Shown piece by piece: positions 41,402 to 51,099 of a DNA stretch of 64,000 nt. The stretch covers positions 859,289 through 923,288 of the forward strand of contig CM007320.1 in assembly GCA_000333855.2 (NCBI GenBank), written 5' to 3'. Every line of letters starts with the position of its first letter. Within the stretch, counting starts at the first letter, position 1. The translations under genes were made by a program, and so were the position numbers. Below the pieces are notes generated by a model, which did no database searches, was not told the DNA's origin, and saw only the letters and a program-made list of their open reading frames with translations. Source of the stretch: Endotrypanum monterogeii. Taxonomy: Eukaryota > Euglenozoa > Kinetoplastea > Trypanosomatida > Trypanosomatidae.

Positions 41402-42406
41402 ATGGGCCTGGCTCCCAAGAGGCCCATGCCGATGATGCCATCCGGTGCCTCTACACCTGGAGCTCACAAAAAAACGGAGGAGGCGATGTGCCCACCTAAG
41501 GAGACGATACCTATGAAGCGCCTCGTGGACGTGCTCTTGTTTGTCGGACCGAGCGGCTCTGGCAAGTCCACGGTGATCAGTCGATTGCAGCGGGACTGGC
41601 CCACATTATTCGAGTTCAGTGTGAGTCACACTACCCGTGCACCGCGGCGGGGCGAGGTCAATGGGCAGCATTATCACTTTGTTAGTCCAAAAGAGTTCCA
41701 GCAGCTCGTCGACACCGGCGCTATGGTCGAGTACTCATGCATGCCGCTTTATTCGACATTGTCTACGCCTAGCCACGATTCCACACAACCTCTGCTGAGC
41801 AGACACCTTGGAAATCTCTACGGTACTAGCAAGAAGGCCCTGCACACAGTGCTGGAGCGCAATCGCGTCGTGCTCATGGACACAGATCTCCGAGGAGCAA
41901 TTAGTATTAGGTGTTATTGCGCTCGTGGGGTGGTGGGCAAGAAACGTGTGACTCCCTCCAAAACGATGCGTTGTGTGGTGCAGCAGGGCAGTGGCACATC
42001 ACCCAGTGATCAGGCCCTCCCAGCGTTCTCCGCATCTAGTCTCAGCGCCGTATCCCTTGGGAGTGGACGTTCTGAGGTTTCTGTGGGCTCGACTCCATCG
42101 AGCGGAGCGGCCTCGTCGTCATCTTCCTTCGCTGTAGGCGTTGTGGAGCGTACGCTGCGCTGCATGGTCATTTTTATTGCGCCACCCAGCATGAAGGCGC
42201 TTGAGAAGCGGTTGCGAGATCGCCAGAGTGAGACCAACGCTTCGCTGCAGTTGCGCATGAATGTCAATCAGAGTTGGATGCAATGGGCCACAGAGAACCG
42301 GTCTTTCTTCGATCACTACATCGTTAATGACGACCTCGAGCAATGCTACGCACAGGTGAAGAGTATTGTGCGGGCCGAGGTGCTTATGCCTGAGAGCTCT
42401 CTTTGA
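41402..42406 (+). CDS. Guanylate kinase with inserted segments
   Basis: The 334-residue product contains the GMP-kinase core: P-loop GPSGSGKST (49-57), the GMP-binding segment SVSHTTRAPRRGEVNG (73-88), a GNLYGTS segment (137-143), the strand VVLMDTDLRGA (156-166), and the C-terminal IAPPS, LRDRQSET lid and HYIVNDDLE elements (259-312). The enzyme converts GMP and ATP to GDP and ADP. Typical guanylate kinases have about 200 residues; this one adds a Met/Pro-rich N terminus of 40 residues, about 15 residues before GNLYGTS, and a Ser/Gly-rich insertion of about 80 residues (172-253) between the Walker B-like strand and the lid. All catalytic elements appear intact. The first ATG after the acceptor is used; a TTG extension was discarded. 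Confidence 0.92.
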   Translation: MGLAPKRPMPMMPSGASTPGAHKKTEEAMCPPKETIPMKRLVDVLLFVGPSGSGKSTVISRLQRDWPTLFEFSVSHTTRAPRRGEVNGQHYHFVSPKEFQQLVDTGAMVEYSCMPLYSTLSTPSHDSTQPLLSRHLGNLYGTSKKALHTVLERNRVVLMDTDLRGAISIRCYCARGVVGKKRVTPSKTMRCVVQQGSGTSPSDQALPAFSASSLSAVSLGSGRSEVSVGSTPSSGAASSSSSFAVGVVERTLRCMVIFIAPPSMKALEKRLRDRQSETNASLQLRMNVNQSWMQWATENRSFFDHYIVNDDLEQCYAQVKSIVRAEVLMPESSL

Positions 42407-43028
42407 AAAGGGTGGTTGCATAGGGGAAAAAAAAAGGTCTATGTCAAGCAAGGAGGTATGGCTGTGTACGTGGCATAGCTAGGCTTGGGGTGGATGGACT
42501 GGGGGCCATAACGGTGTCTACGTCGAGAAAGGCACAGAACACACTCCAAAGGCGACATCGCGAGATTTTTTAACGGAGGTGGAAGGGGGAAGACAGGTCG
42601 TACATCCGGTACTTTCCTGTACTCGCATTTTTTTTCTTACTTTTCTACTGCTGTCTTGTATATATGTTTCTTCATCGGTGCATCCTTGTGGAGGCCTCGT
42701 CTGTACGTGATACCCCTGTCCTCTCCCCCCCCCCGCCCCCGCCGTTGTGGTCCTTCTTTTCTTTTTGACATGGCTTACTGGAGATAGCTCACGCTGGTAT
42801 GGATTTAATTCGCTCATATTTTTTTTTTTGTATGCCCCTATAGTGTCTATCCCCAGTGTATGTTGCCTGCATGTTTTGCCGTGTCTGGGTGCGCTCACGC
42901 TTTTGTGTTTCCCTCTCCTGTTCGTACGATCCGTGTAGTGATCACTTTTTTTTCTTAATTTGATGCCCTGAGTGCGAGACGCGCGTATACTGCTCGCTCT
43001 GCCCTCTTTCCCTGCTCCTCGTGCTCCC

Positions 43029-43064
<36 letters not shown>

Positions 43065-43644
43065 CGAGCGATATGATTTTTTTAAAAAAAAGGTGTGCGC
43101 TTGCTTGTTTTCATTTATGGTTTGGGGCTTTACCACCTCACATCAAAAGGGGCTATCATCGTGATTCCCATGCCCTTGTTTTTTTTTTCTTCCTCCCTCC
43201 TCCCTTCCCCTTGTTTAACGAAAAAGAATTGATGGCATACATATTTAAGGTTATGTGAACAATGAATCGAGATCTTCAACTCCAGTATTTGGGCAGCCGA
43301 AAGCCTACGACGCGTCTACAGGAGCAATGGCGGTGGCTGCTTTGAACTTGTGGACAAGTCCCAGCTTGTGCTGTCCTGCAAAGCTTGCGACATTGATTGC
43401 AATAGTATCAGCTTACTCAAAAGTCCTAGTCACTCTACACACACACCCACACAGATATATATAGAGATACGGAGGGAGGGAGGGGGAGGTTCCTACCATT
43501 ACCCGGTCTTGTAAGGTTTGCTCACACGTCCGCCGCACTTCTGAATTTCTCATCCGTGGAGGGTGCGCTGGTCAAAGTGAGGAGGAGACTGCTTCCACAG
43601 GTGCACACGCACGAGGGGCTCAGCCCTTATGTGACATCAACGCC

Positions 43645-44055
43645 ATTTCAACGGTGGATCGCGGGTCTTTCGTCCTGCAGAGTAGCACGGGGTCGAAACA
43701 GAGCTCCATAAGAAAAAAAAAGCCTCAGGGGCGGCCGGGTACACCGGTGCGCACCCGCTGCGCACTACATCCAAGCACGGCGTCCAGAGGGCAGAAGTAG
43801 CATCCTGGCTAGCGAGGGAGTGGGAGGTGCGCAGAACCGCATGCCCATCAACCCCAATGTGCATATCCGCAGAGGAGGTCGCGTCGTTTCCATGAGGCCC
43901 CGGAAAAGCTGGCAGGTCACAGACACAGGAGGGATGACGAGACCGCCTCGGCTGACGCCACTGTGCCGTGAGAGCAACAATGCGGCGACTGTGTTTGTGT
44001 CGCGAGCACGCGTCTTGTTGACCTCGTTGTTTATAGAGTGATACCCCTCAACGAA
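43645..44055 (+). mobile_element. SIDER-like retroposon, copy C (cut by gap)
   Basis: Matches copy D from atttcaacggtgg onward and copies A/B from acaccggtgcgc onward, so it is longer at the 5' end than A and B. It contains an internal A-run (43711-43720) before the shared 320-base core, which may mark the junction of two nested elements. Its 3' end and A-tail are lost in the N gap. Sense orientation, 3' of the guanylate kinase gene. Confidence 0.6.
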
Positions 44056-44065
44056 NNNNNNNNNN
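44056..44065. other. Assembly gap (10 N)
   Basis: Ten N separate copies C and D of the retroposon-like element; a poly-T run follows immediately. Confidence 0.97.
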
Positions 44066-44095
44066 TTTTTTTTTTTTTTATTTTTCATCTATTTT

Positions 44096-44525
44096 ATTTC
44101 AACGGTGGATCGCGGGTCTTTCGTCCTGCAGAGTAGCACGGGGTCGAAACAGAGCTCCATAGAAAAAAAAAGCCTCAGGGGCGGCCGGGTACACCGGTGC
44201 GCACCCGCTGCGCACTACATCCAAGCACGGCGTCCAGAGGGCAGAAGTAGCATCCTGGCTAGCGAGGGAGTGGGAGGTGCGCAGAACCGCATGCCCATCA
44301 ACCCCAATGTGCATATCCGCAGAGGAGGTCGCGTCGTTTCCATGAGGCCCCGGAAAAGCTGGCAGGTCACAGACACAGGAGGGATGACGAGACCGCCTCG
44401 GCTGACGCCACTGTGCCGTGAGAGCAACAATGCGGCGACTGTGTTTGTGTTGCGAGCACGCGTCTTGTTGACCTCGTTGTTTATAGAGTGATACCCCTCA
44501 ACGAATAGTACATGAAAAAAAAAAA
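44096..44525 (+). mobile_element. SIDER-like retroposon, copy D
   Basis: The most complete copy (about 430 bases), from atttcaacggtgg to an 11-A run at 44515-44525. It differs from copy C by isolated bases (gttgcg versus gtcgcg near 44450) and from copies A/B by a c/g change (cacgcgtc versus cacgggtc). It has no coding capacity. The A-tail and 3' UTR position fit a SIDER-type non-autonomous retroposon. Confidence 0.6.
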
Positions 44526-44581
44526 TGTCGCATTTAAAGGGTAGATGTGATTTGAAAAGTCGAAATACGTAGTGGCGCTAG

Positions 44582-44601
44582 CGTGCACGTGAAAGTGCAC
44601 G
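44582..44601. repeat. Perfect 7-bp inverted repeat
   Basis: cgtgcac and gtgcacg flank a six-base gtgaaa loop just downstream of copy D. In RNA it would form a compact hairpin, possibly a 3' UTR element; significance unknown. Confidence 0.45.
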
Positions 44602-45155
44602 TTGCATGTTTAAGGGTGCCTTTCTGATGAGCATGGGATTATTGAGCTGCGGTGCGGAAAGTAACTGCACTCTACCTTTTATTGTAATTATTTCGAAGTC
44701 TTTGTCACGTGATGTTTTCTGGTTCATGTGTACACCTGACGCGAGTTCGGGAAGTGTACGGTGGTCGGCCGTTCAACTCTGAAGCGCACACCGGAAAAAT
44801 GATGATGATGATGTGTGTGTGTGTGTGTGTGTGTGTGTCGTGTCTGTAACCCCCGGGAACCCACTTGATGTTGTTAGAGCGTATCGCTCTAGCCTTGCAC
44901 CTGTAGCACTGACTCTTTTTTTTTCTCCTGCTCTTGACCGTACACTTCATTCTTGCTCCTCATTCCCACTCCTCTTATATGCTCTGTGGCGCTTTTGGCG
45001 ACGGAGGAGAAACAGAGTCATTCACATTTATCGACAGCCCTTACACGCCCACTTTTCCAATTATATTCTCTCAATCCTGTGGTGTCTACCCTCCCCTCTT
45101 TTTTTTTCGTTACTGTTGCCGTTGAGGGTTAGTGGCAGTGGTGATTCTCCTTTCC

Positions 45156-45186
45156 ACCGTCCGTCCCTCCCTCCCTCCCCCGACAG
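45156..45186 (+). promoter_or_regulatory. Predicted spliced-leader acceptor for the 443-residue protein
   Basis: A C/T-only tract of more than 20 bases ends in gaCAG with AG at 45185-45186. The leader of about 56 bases is mostly a TA repeat and contains no ATG before 45243. Confidence 0.65.
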
Positions 45187-45190
45187 ACAG

Positions 45191-45221
<31 letters not shown>

Positions 45222-45242
45222 CATATTAGTTCTCTTGAACCC

Positions 45243-46574
45243 ATGGCTGAAGCAAAAGTGGTAGCCAACTTGGCTGAGGTGTGCGCAAGTGGTGCAGAAG
45301 TCTACAGCGCGTGGACAACAGCCAAAGCGGTGGTGAAGCGCCGATATCTTGCCACAAAGACCCAGGGAAAATTCGAGGACTGCGCTGAGCTGCTCGTTTC
45401 CCTGACGCGGGTGCTGCGTACATATTTGCGCATCGATCTTGCTCGGGAGCTTCTTCAAGATGTACTCTTTCCAGTGATGGAGCACTTCGCTGCAGAGATG
45501 GCCGCGGGTGCTGCAGTTACCGGGCTGGAAGACTGCCCCGCAGCACGGTCCTCATTCGATGCTGCGGCTGAAGAATTTTTACAGCGTGTGTTTGACACGC
45601 TTGCCGGTGCCACCTCCTGCACGTACTCCTTGACAGGTTCTCTGCCACTCACCGTGGGGTGGAACGCGGGAACGGATGGCAGCGGTGTGGATCCCGCTGC
45701 GGCGCAGCAACAGGATGCTGCGCCATGGGTCGAAGACGTCGTTCTGGAATTTTCCATTCGCGCGTCGTTTTTTCTTTCACAGCGTCCTCACATGGAAGAA
45801 TCACTATTTCGGTGGTCGCAGAACCTGTATTTTACATACGAGCAGCTTCTCGTTCTCCGGCAGGCTCACCCCTCATCCAATTCTCCTGCTCCCTCGCCGC
45901 CTTTGCCTGCTCCGATGCTTGCAGCGCAGCTTCTTCGCATGAGCGTATTTAGCGAGGTCAGCAAAAATCGAGTAGAGAACAGAGCCGGGGTATTCACTCT
46001 ACGATCGCCCGTGTCTGCCGCTGTGTATTGGCTCACGCACTTTTCCCAGCAGCCAAATGCGGTCAATCATCTCTTTGCTCGGTACGTCTACTTTGACATC
46101 CTGTCTCGGGGCTTGCAGCGGAGCTCTACCGCTGCCAACCCACAGAATAAGGGGGTTCTTTCGGCAACGCTGCCGCACGGTGGCTTGGGATCGGCTTTGG
46201 AGAGGGTTTGTTCGTTAAAGCCTCGGGATGCGATTTTAATGGCGCGCGCCGCAGTGGAGACGTACCGGCAGGCATTTCCTCATTTTTTGAAACAAAAGTT
46301 CGGCTGTGTAACAGAGATTGGTGGTAAAGACTCTTCTGTCGATCGAGCATACGCCCACTTATACAAGTGGACGTGGTTTCTCGACTCACTGACTCTCATC
46401 CTCGTGTACAGCAGTGTGTGCCGAGACACCGCAGGCCGATGCTCTGATGGCATGCGTCTCGCGGAGGCTCAGCAGCGTGTGTGTGCACAAGTCCTTAAAC
46501 TATATACTGCTGTGGCAGCCGAACTCCCCGAGCTGAACTGGAAGGAGCTTTTGGCTACTTATATCCATCTTTAG
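45243..46574 (+). CDS. Alpha-helical repeat protein, possibly Get4-like
   Basis: The 443-residue product appears all-helical. The N-terminal part (about 10-80), with YSAWTTAKAVVKRRYLATKT, GKFEDCAELLVSL and RIDLARELLQDVL, has the spacing of the first helical repeats of Get4/TRC35 (G-YEA-q-ykt--fRy, kydea-ell, A-dLa-llle). The C-terminal WTWFLDSLTLILVYSS helix could match the conserved hydrophobic helix near the end of Get4. Get4 links Get3 and Get5 in delivery of tail-anchored proteins to the ER. The resemblance is weak and seen only by eye; a generic TPR-like or unknown kinetoplastid protein is equally possible. Get4 usually has 310-330 residues; here extra low-complexity loops (about 105-150, 215-235) account for the added length. 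The ATG is in a good CCATGG context. Confidence 0.6.
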   Translation: MAEAKVVANLAEVCASGAEVYSAWTTAKAVVKRRYLATKTQGKFEDCAELLVSLTRVLRTYLRIDLARELLQDVLFPVMEHFAAEMAAGAAVTGLEDCPAARSSFDAAAEEFLQRVFDTLAGATSCTYSLTGSLPLTVGWNAGTDGSGVDPAAAQQQDAAPWVEDVVLEFSIRASFFLSQRPHMEESLFRWSQNLYFTYEQLLVLRQAHPSSNSPAPSPPLPAPMLAAQLLRMSVFSEVSKNRVENRAGVFTLRSPVSAAVYWLTHFSQQPNAVNHLFARYVYFDILSRGLQRSSTAANPQNKGVLSATLPHGGLGSALERVCSLKPRDAILMARAAVETYRQAFPHFLKQKFGCVTEIGGKDSSVDRAYAHLYKWTWFLDSLTLILVYSSVCRDTAGRCSDGMRLAEAQQRVCAQVLKLYTAVAAELPELNWKELLATYIHL

Positions 46575-47476
46575 GTGTAAGCAAAGAATTGAGAACGAGA
46601 AAGGGGGGCTACGCGCGTGCGTGCGTGCGTGCGTGTGTGCGCGTGTGTATGACTGCGGTTGTGTCTTCACCGCAATGCTTTTTTTTTTTTTGTCAATCAA
46701 CATACGTGTTGGATATGCGTGTTGTCGCGTATGTTTTGTTTGATTTCATCGGTGAGATAAAGAGAAGGGGAGCAAGGGCGAACACAACATTCCCATTCCG
46801 CACATTCTCCATATAAACTGATTGGCCTCTCAGTATTGCCACGGGCGATGAGAAGAGCAAATGAGGGCTACCCCGCCAAAGAATTCTCCTTTCCTTTCTT
46901 CCACTCCTCTTTATCCTTGGAACCGCATGTGTCATGCCGTGAGGCGTTTATTATAGAAAGGCTTTGTGGATCGGTGTGCATTCCCAGCAGGTGCACCGCA
47001 CAAGCACATCATGTGTTACCCTTGTTCTCTTCCCTCCCGAGTTGGTTGAGGCCAGGCAGAGGGGGGAGGGCCTAGTCTGGAAGATCTTCAGCACCAACAC
47101 GCGAGATGCACTGTAACTCCCCCTCCTCCTCCTCCTTTTCCCCATTTGAGTTTTGTTGAAGCTGTCGCCCATTCGAGCGGGACGCGTCGGAAAAGACGGC
47201 ACTGGCATCGATCTCTCGACTTCTTCTTTGAGTGGTTTCAGCATAGCCTGGCATACCTCTCTGAACTTTTTTTTTTTGTTTGAGAAGAAAGCAAGGGGCC
47301 CTGGTTGGGCCAGCTACTCACTAACGTGTACATATTCCCTCTCCGTCAAGGCGGACGCGAAGAGGTAAGTGCCCCTCCCTCCCTCCCCCCTTTGTTTACC
47401 TGTCGGCCGCCCCACATATTCCTTTATCGATTTCCTTTCCTCGTGAGTTTGTCATCTCCTATCCGCACCCCTAGAA
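46575..47476. other. Intergenic region upstream of BBS4
   Basis: No protein gene seen. A GT/GC repeat (46617-46648) and a poly-T run (46680-46691) follow the upstream gene. C/T-rich sequence near 47375-47441 with AG at 47446-47447 or 47473-47474 is the likely splice signal. Confidence 0.55.
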
Positions 47477-48934
47477 ATGCAAACTATCGGAAGTCTTGCT
47501 CCCGAGGTGGCGTCTTCTTGGGAGCACGGCAGGGCCTCAGACGGCTCCGGCACCGAGTTGGCTGCAACCGGCACCTCGCCCTCTAACCCAGAGAAAAAAA
47601 TTCTCAAAGACATGCGCAGCATCCGCGAGCGGCGCAACTGGCTCATACACTTGCTCTACGTTCAACAGGAGTACAGCAACTGTCTCGAGGTCATCGAGGC
47701 GCAACTCCGCGAGACGGAGGGAACGTGTGAATACGCTCTCTACGTTAAGGGTCTGCTAAAGCGGCTGGAGGGTTCTCTCTACGAGTCTCTGGAGCTGATC
47801 CAAGCGGCGGTCATGGTTAGTCCCGAGAACGCAGCCACGCGAACACAACTCGGCCGCGCCCTTTCCCTACTTGGTCGCCACGAGGAAGCGATTGGGGCGT
47901 TTGAGGAGGCGGCCAGCATTCGCTCCATCAAGGGTCTTGGCGCAGATTGGGAGATCCCGTATAGCATCGCTCTTTGCCATCTACATCGACGGCAGTACCT
48001 TCGCGCCATTGACTCCTTCATGGAGTCGCTCACTATTCAGCGCCACGACTGCACGTACTTGCATTTGGGGAAGGCGGCGCTGCTGGCGGAAAAATACGAG
48101 ACAGCGCTGCAGGTGTACGAGGAGGCTGTGGTGGTGTCGCCGAGAAATCCCGACCTCCTCGCGATGCTCGGGCACCTGTACCTCCAACAAGGCGACCCGG
48201 GTGCTGCGTTCGAGTACCTGGGCCGATGTCTCACCATTAACCCCGCCCACGTCGATGCCCTCGTAGCTGCCTCCAGTATTATTCAGGACAACGGTGACTA
48301 TGATGTGGCGCTGACTAAATACCGCACCGTGGTGGCGCAGCAGCCGTCCTGCCCGCAAGTGTGGAATAATATAGGTGCCTGCTTCATTGGCAAGAAAATG
48401 ACGTATGCGGCGATTGCATGTCTTCGGAAATCCATCTTTCTCTCTCCGTTTGATTGGATTAGCCATTATAACTTGGGCGTTGCGTATCTGATGATTGGTC
48501 GGTATTGCTCGGCATTGCAAAGCCTGAACGCGGCCGTCAATTTGCACGCGAACCACGCACCAAGCTTTATGCTCATTGGTATTTGTCTCGGGGAGATGAA
48601 GGACTTGCCAAATGCGTGTCGTGCCTACGAGCGTGCCCTCGCAATGCAAGATGATTTCCTTGTGTACCTCAACTACGCTGTGACGCTCTACAATTCGGGT
48701 GCCGTGCGAGAGGCGGAGGTGAAATTCCGTGTCTTTCGCAGCGTCTGGAACAGTCTCGAAGCAGAGCAGCGCCGAGAGCAGTCTTCACGCATACCTGCAG
48801 TCGTTCGCGAGTTGGAGGATTTATTGACATCGTCGCTTCCGCTGACGGTCGCCCCCGCGGTCGTCCCGGGGGACGACAAGGCGATTCCTGATGCCCCTGC
48901 ATCGGCTTCCAAGCCGGGGTCGGTGGTGCAATAG
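47477..48934 (+). CDS. BBS4: BBS4, TPR subunit of the BBSome
   Basis: The 485-residue product is collinear with BBS4 across its length. It begins with an ERRNWLIHLLYVQQEYSNCLE-like opening (about 51-71) and CEYALYVKGLLKRLEGSLYE. It continues through about ten tetratricopeptide repeats, including GDYDVALTKYRTVVAQQP, WNNIGACFIGKKMTYAAI and LSPFDWISHYNLGVAYL, and ends in VYLNYAVTLYNSGAVREAE. BBS4 is a structural subunit of the BBSome, which carries membrane cargo into and out of cilia and flagella together with IFT. The length is close to human BBS4 (about 519). The N-terminal 45 and C-terminal 50 residues are low-complexity. The ATG lies right after a possible acceptor (CCTAGAAATG). Confidence 0.95.
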   Translation: MQTIGSLAPEVASSWEHGRASDGSGTELAATGTSPSNPEKKILKDMRSIRERRNWLIHLLYVQQEYSNCLEVIEAQLRETEGTCEYALYVKGLLKRLEGSLYESLELIQAAVMVSPENAATRTQLGRALSLLGRHEEAIGAFEEAASIRSIKGLGADWEIPYSIALCHLHRRQYLRAIDSFMESLTIQRHDCTYLHLGKAALLAEKYETALQVYEEAVVVSPRNPDLLAMLGHLYLQQGDPGAAFEYLGRCLTINPAHVDALVAASSIIQDNGDYDVALTKYRTVVAQQPSCPQVWNNIGACFIGKKMTYAAIACLRKSIFLSPFDWISHYNLGVAYLMIGRYCSALQSLNAAVNLHANHAPSFMLIGICLGEMKDLPNACRAYERALAMQDDFLVYLNYAVTLYNSGAVREAEVKFRVFRSVWNSLEAEQRREQSSRIPAVVRELEDLLTSSLPLTVAPAVVPGDDKAIPDAPASASKPGSVVQ

Positions 48935-51067
48935 GCAAAGGTGCACACACACACGAAAAAAAAAAGAAAAAAAAACGTCGCACGTGGTCTTTTCGCGATA
49001 CACTTCAAAGAAGGTAACGTGTGGAGAGGTAGGTAAGGGGCGGATAAAGGAGGCCTGACGCTAACTGCTGATGTCGCAAAGGGTTTCATATTCCATGACA
49101 AAAAAAAACATTGGACGTACCGGCGTGGTTTCCGTTTGCTTTTTTGCGACGTCTCCTGCGTACCCCCCCCCTCCCCTCCCTCCGACATACACACATACAC
49201 ACACACACACACACACATTGATCGCCGCTCGTCTCAACTATTTCTGCTTCGTATCTCAAGTGTCCGTCCTTGCCCATCCCGTGCCACTCTTCTTGCACCG
49301 CTTTTCGGTGAAAGGGCGATTCTTTCCTCTTACAGTTTCTATTTGACTCACCACCCTCTTTGAATGTCCTGTGTCTCCCAGGATATTCTCCCGCTTTTCA
49401 TACATTGTCAACGCCTTCATGAGGAACAAACATGTACTCTACCAAAGAAAAGTGACATGTATTAGGATACTTACTTATGTTCTCAGGCACCCTTTAGAAT
49501 TTTTTTTTTTCAAACATGGCCATCAAAGCTTTCGGTGATCGATGAGTGCTCACCCAGCGAGTGTGTATGTATGTGTGTATGTGTGTGTGTGTGTGTGTGT
49601 GTGTATGGGGGCTCTCTCTCTCTCTCCCTTGGTCCACGTTTTATCCCCCTTTCCGCTTGTGCGTGGGGCACATATGTGTTCCATCTCTCCCCTTTCCCCT
49701 CTTCTTGCTCTTCCTCAGCGGCTTTTCGCTTTCATCCCTTTCCCCATAACCTCCTGCCTAACCCATGTCACACCCTTCGCCTGTATAGAATTTACTAGGT
49801 CTGACATCTCATGGCACAGAAAGGGGTGGGTTCAAGAAGCTCGTGTGCACACACACACAAAAAGTTACATCTCAACGAGGCAAAACACAGACCGAGACAT
49901 CGGCATACCCCATTTTTTAGACTGCCTTTTTCTCTACTAAGAGAACCCCTAAACACGAAAAGCAGGTACACTGGGAACATTCATCACCTGTGCTTTTTTT
50001 TTTTTTACTGTGTGTGTGTGTGTGTGTTTGTGCTTACTAGTAGTAGCAGTAGATACTTGCAATGAAACTTTTCATTATCTGACCACGGAAGCATTGTCAG
50101 GCCTTCATATTCTGTTTCCCCGATTCAGAGATATACGAACACAACCCTTCCGTGCCTGCTTGCGAACGGGCGCGTACAAATAACAAAGACATCGTTCAGA
50201 CGCTCACCTTTGTGTTACGGCCCTTGATTTTATTCTTCTTACAGCCAACTATTTGATTTCTTTGTCTTCCCTTTTTGAGGAGTGGCAACTCGTGTGGAGG
50301 ACACACACCCACAGACACCACAGACCCCAAAGCGACATGTAATATCACATTATCGAAAAGAATAAGAATACTAAAAAAAAAAATTAATCAAAAAATATAT
50401 ATACTCCCCTCTTCCCTTCTTGGAGAGCCAGCCACCTCTCTGTATTTTCGGCAATACTGACCCTCGCCCAGTGGTACAAAAGTCCATGTACTCGCATCTA
50501 AGGTGAACGGGACGTATCGCAATCACTTTCTGCGGTTGGGTTCTATATAGCATGGGGATCACCGCAAACGTGCCTAACAGGGCGGGGGGGGGAGTGCGCA
50601 TATCTGTTCGGCCAATAGCTGTGAAAAACTGTCAGCATAAAGCGGGTGTAACCCCTCCGCAGAATGCTTATGCCAACTGTCGGGCTGTGGTCCTCTACTC
50701 CCTGAAAGAATGAAATTTGTAACGACCCGAATCAGGCATGTAGCAGTGCGAGAGCATACAGAGGGTGGTTAGGGCTGGACTAATGGGATTGTGTGCAGCT
50801 ACTGGAGTTGGCGTTTGCCGCCACACTTGGTCTACCACCTTAGCCCACTAAACTGTATGACCTGTGCCCGATACTCTGCCGAGTCTGCAATTGAAGCGAC
50901 TGCATGGCGATACGGGAAGATTGGGAACCGCCCTACATATCGCAACGTAGCTCTTCTAGTCCAGTCGCGCACCTTCAAATGCTATTCCGTGATAGTATTA
51001 TCATCTCCTTCCCTGTTTCTCCTCCTTTTGAATTTTTTTTGTTTCTTTTACACTTGCTTCTGTCAGT

Positions 51068-51099
<32 letters not shown>

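Larger units (their letters stand above)
42407..45242. other. Intergenic region with SIDER-like copies C and D
   Basis: No protein gene seen in 2.8 kb apart from the retroposon-like copies. It holds a long TA repeat (43032-43062), a TG repeat (44813-44838), a short perfect palindrome (44582-44601) and the splice signal of the next gene. Confidence 0.6.
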
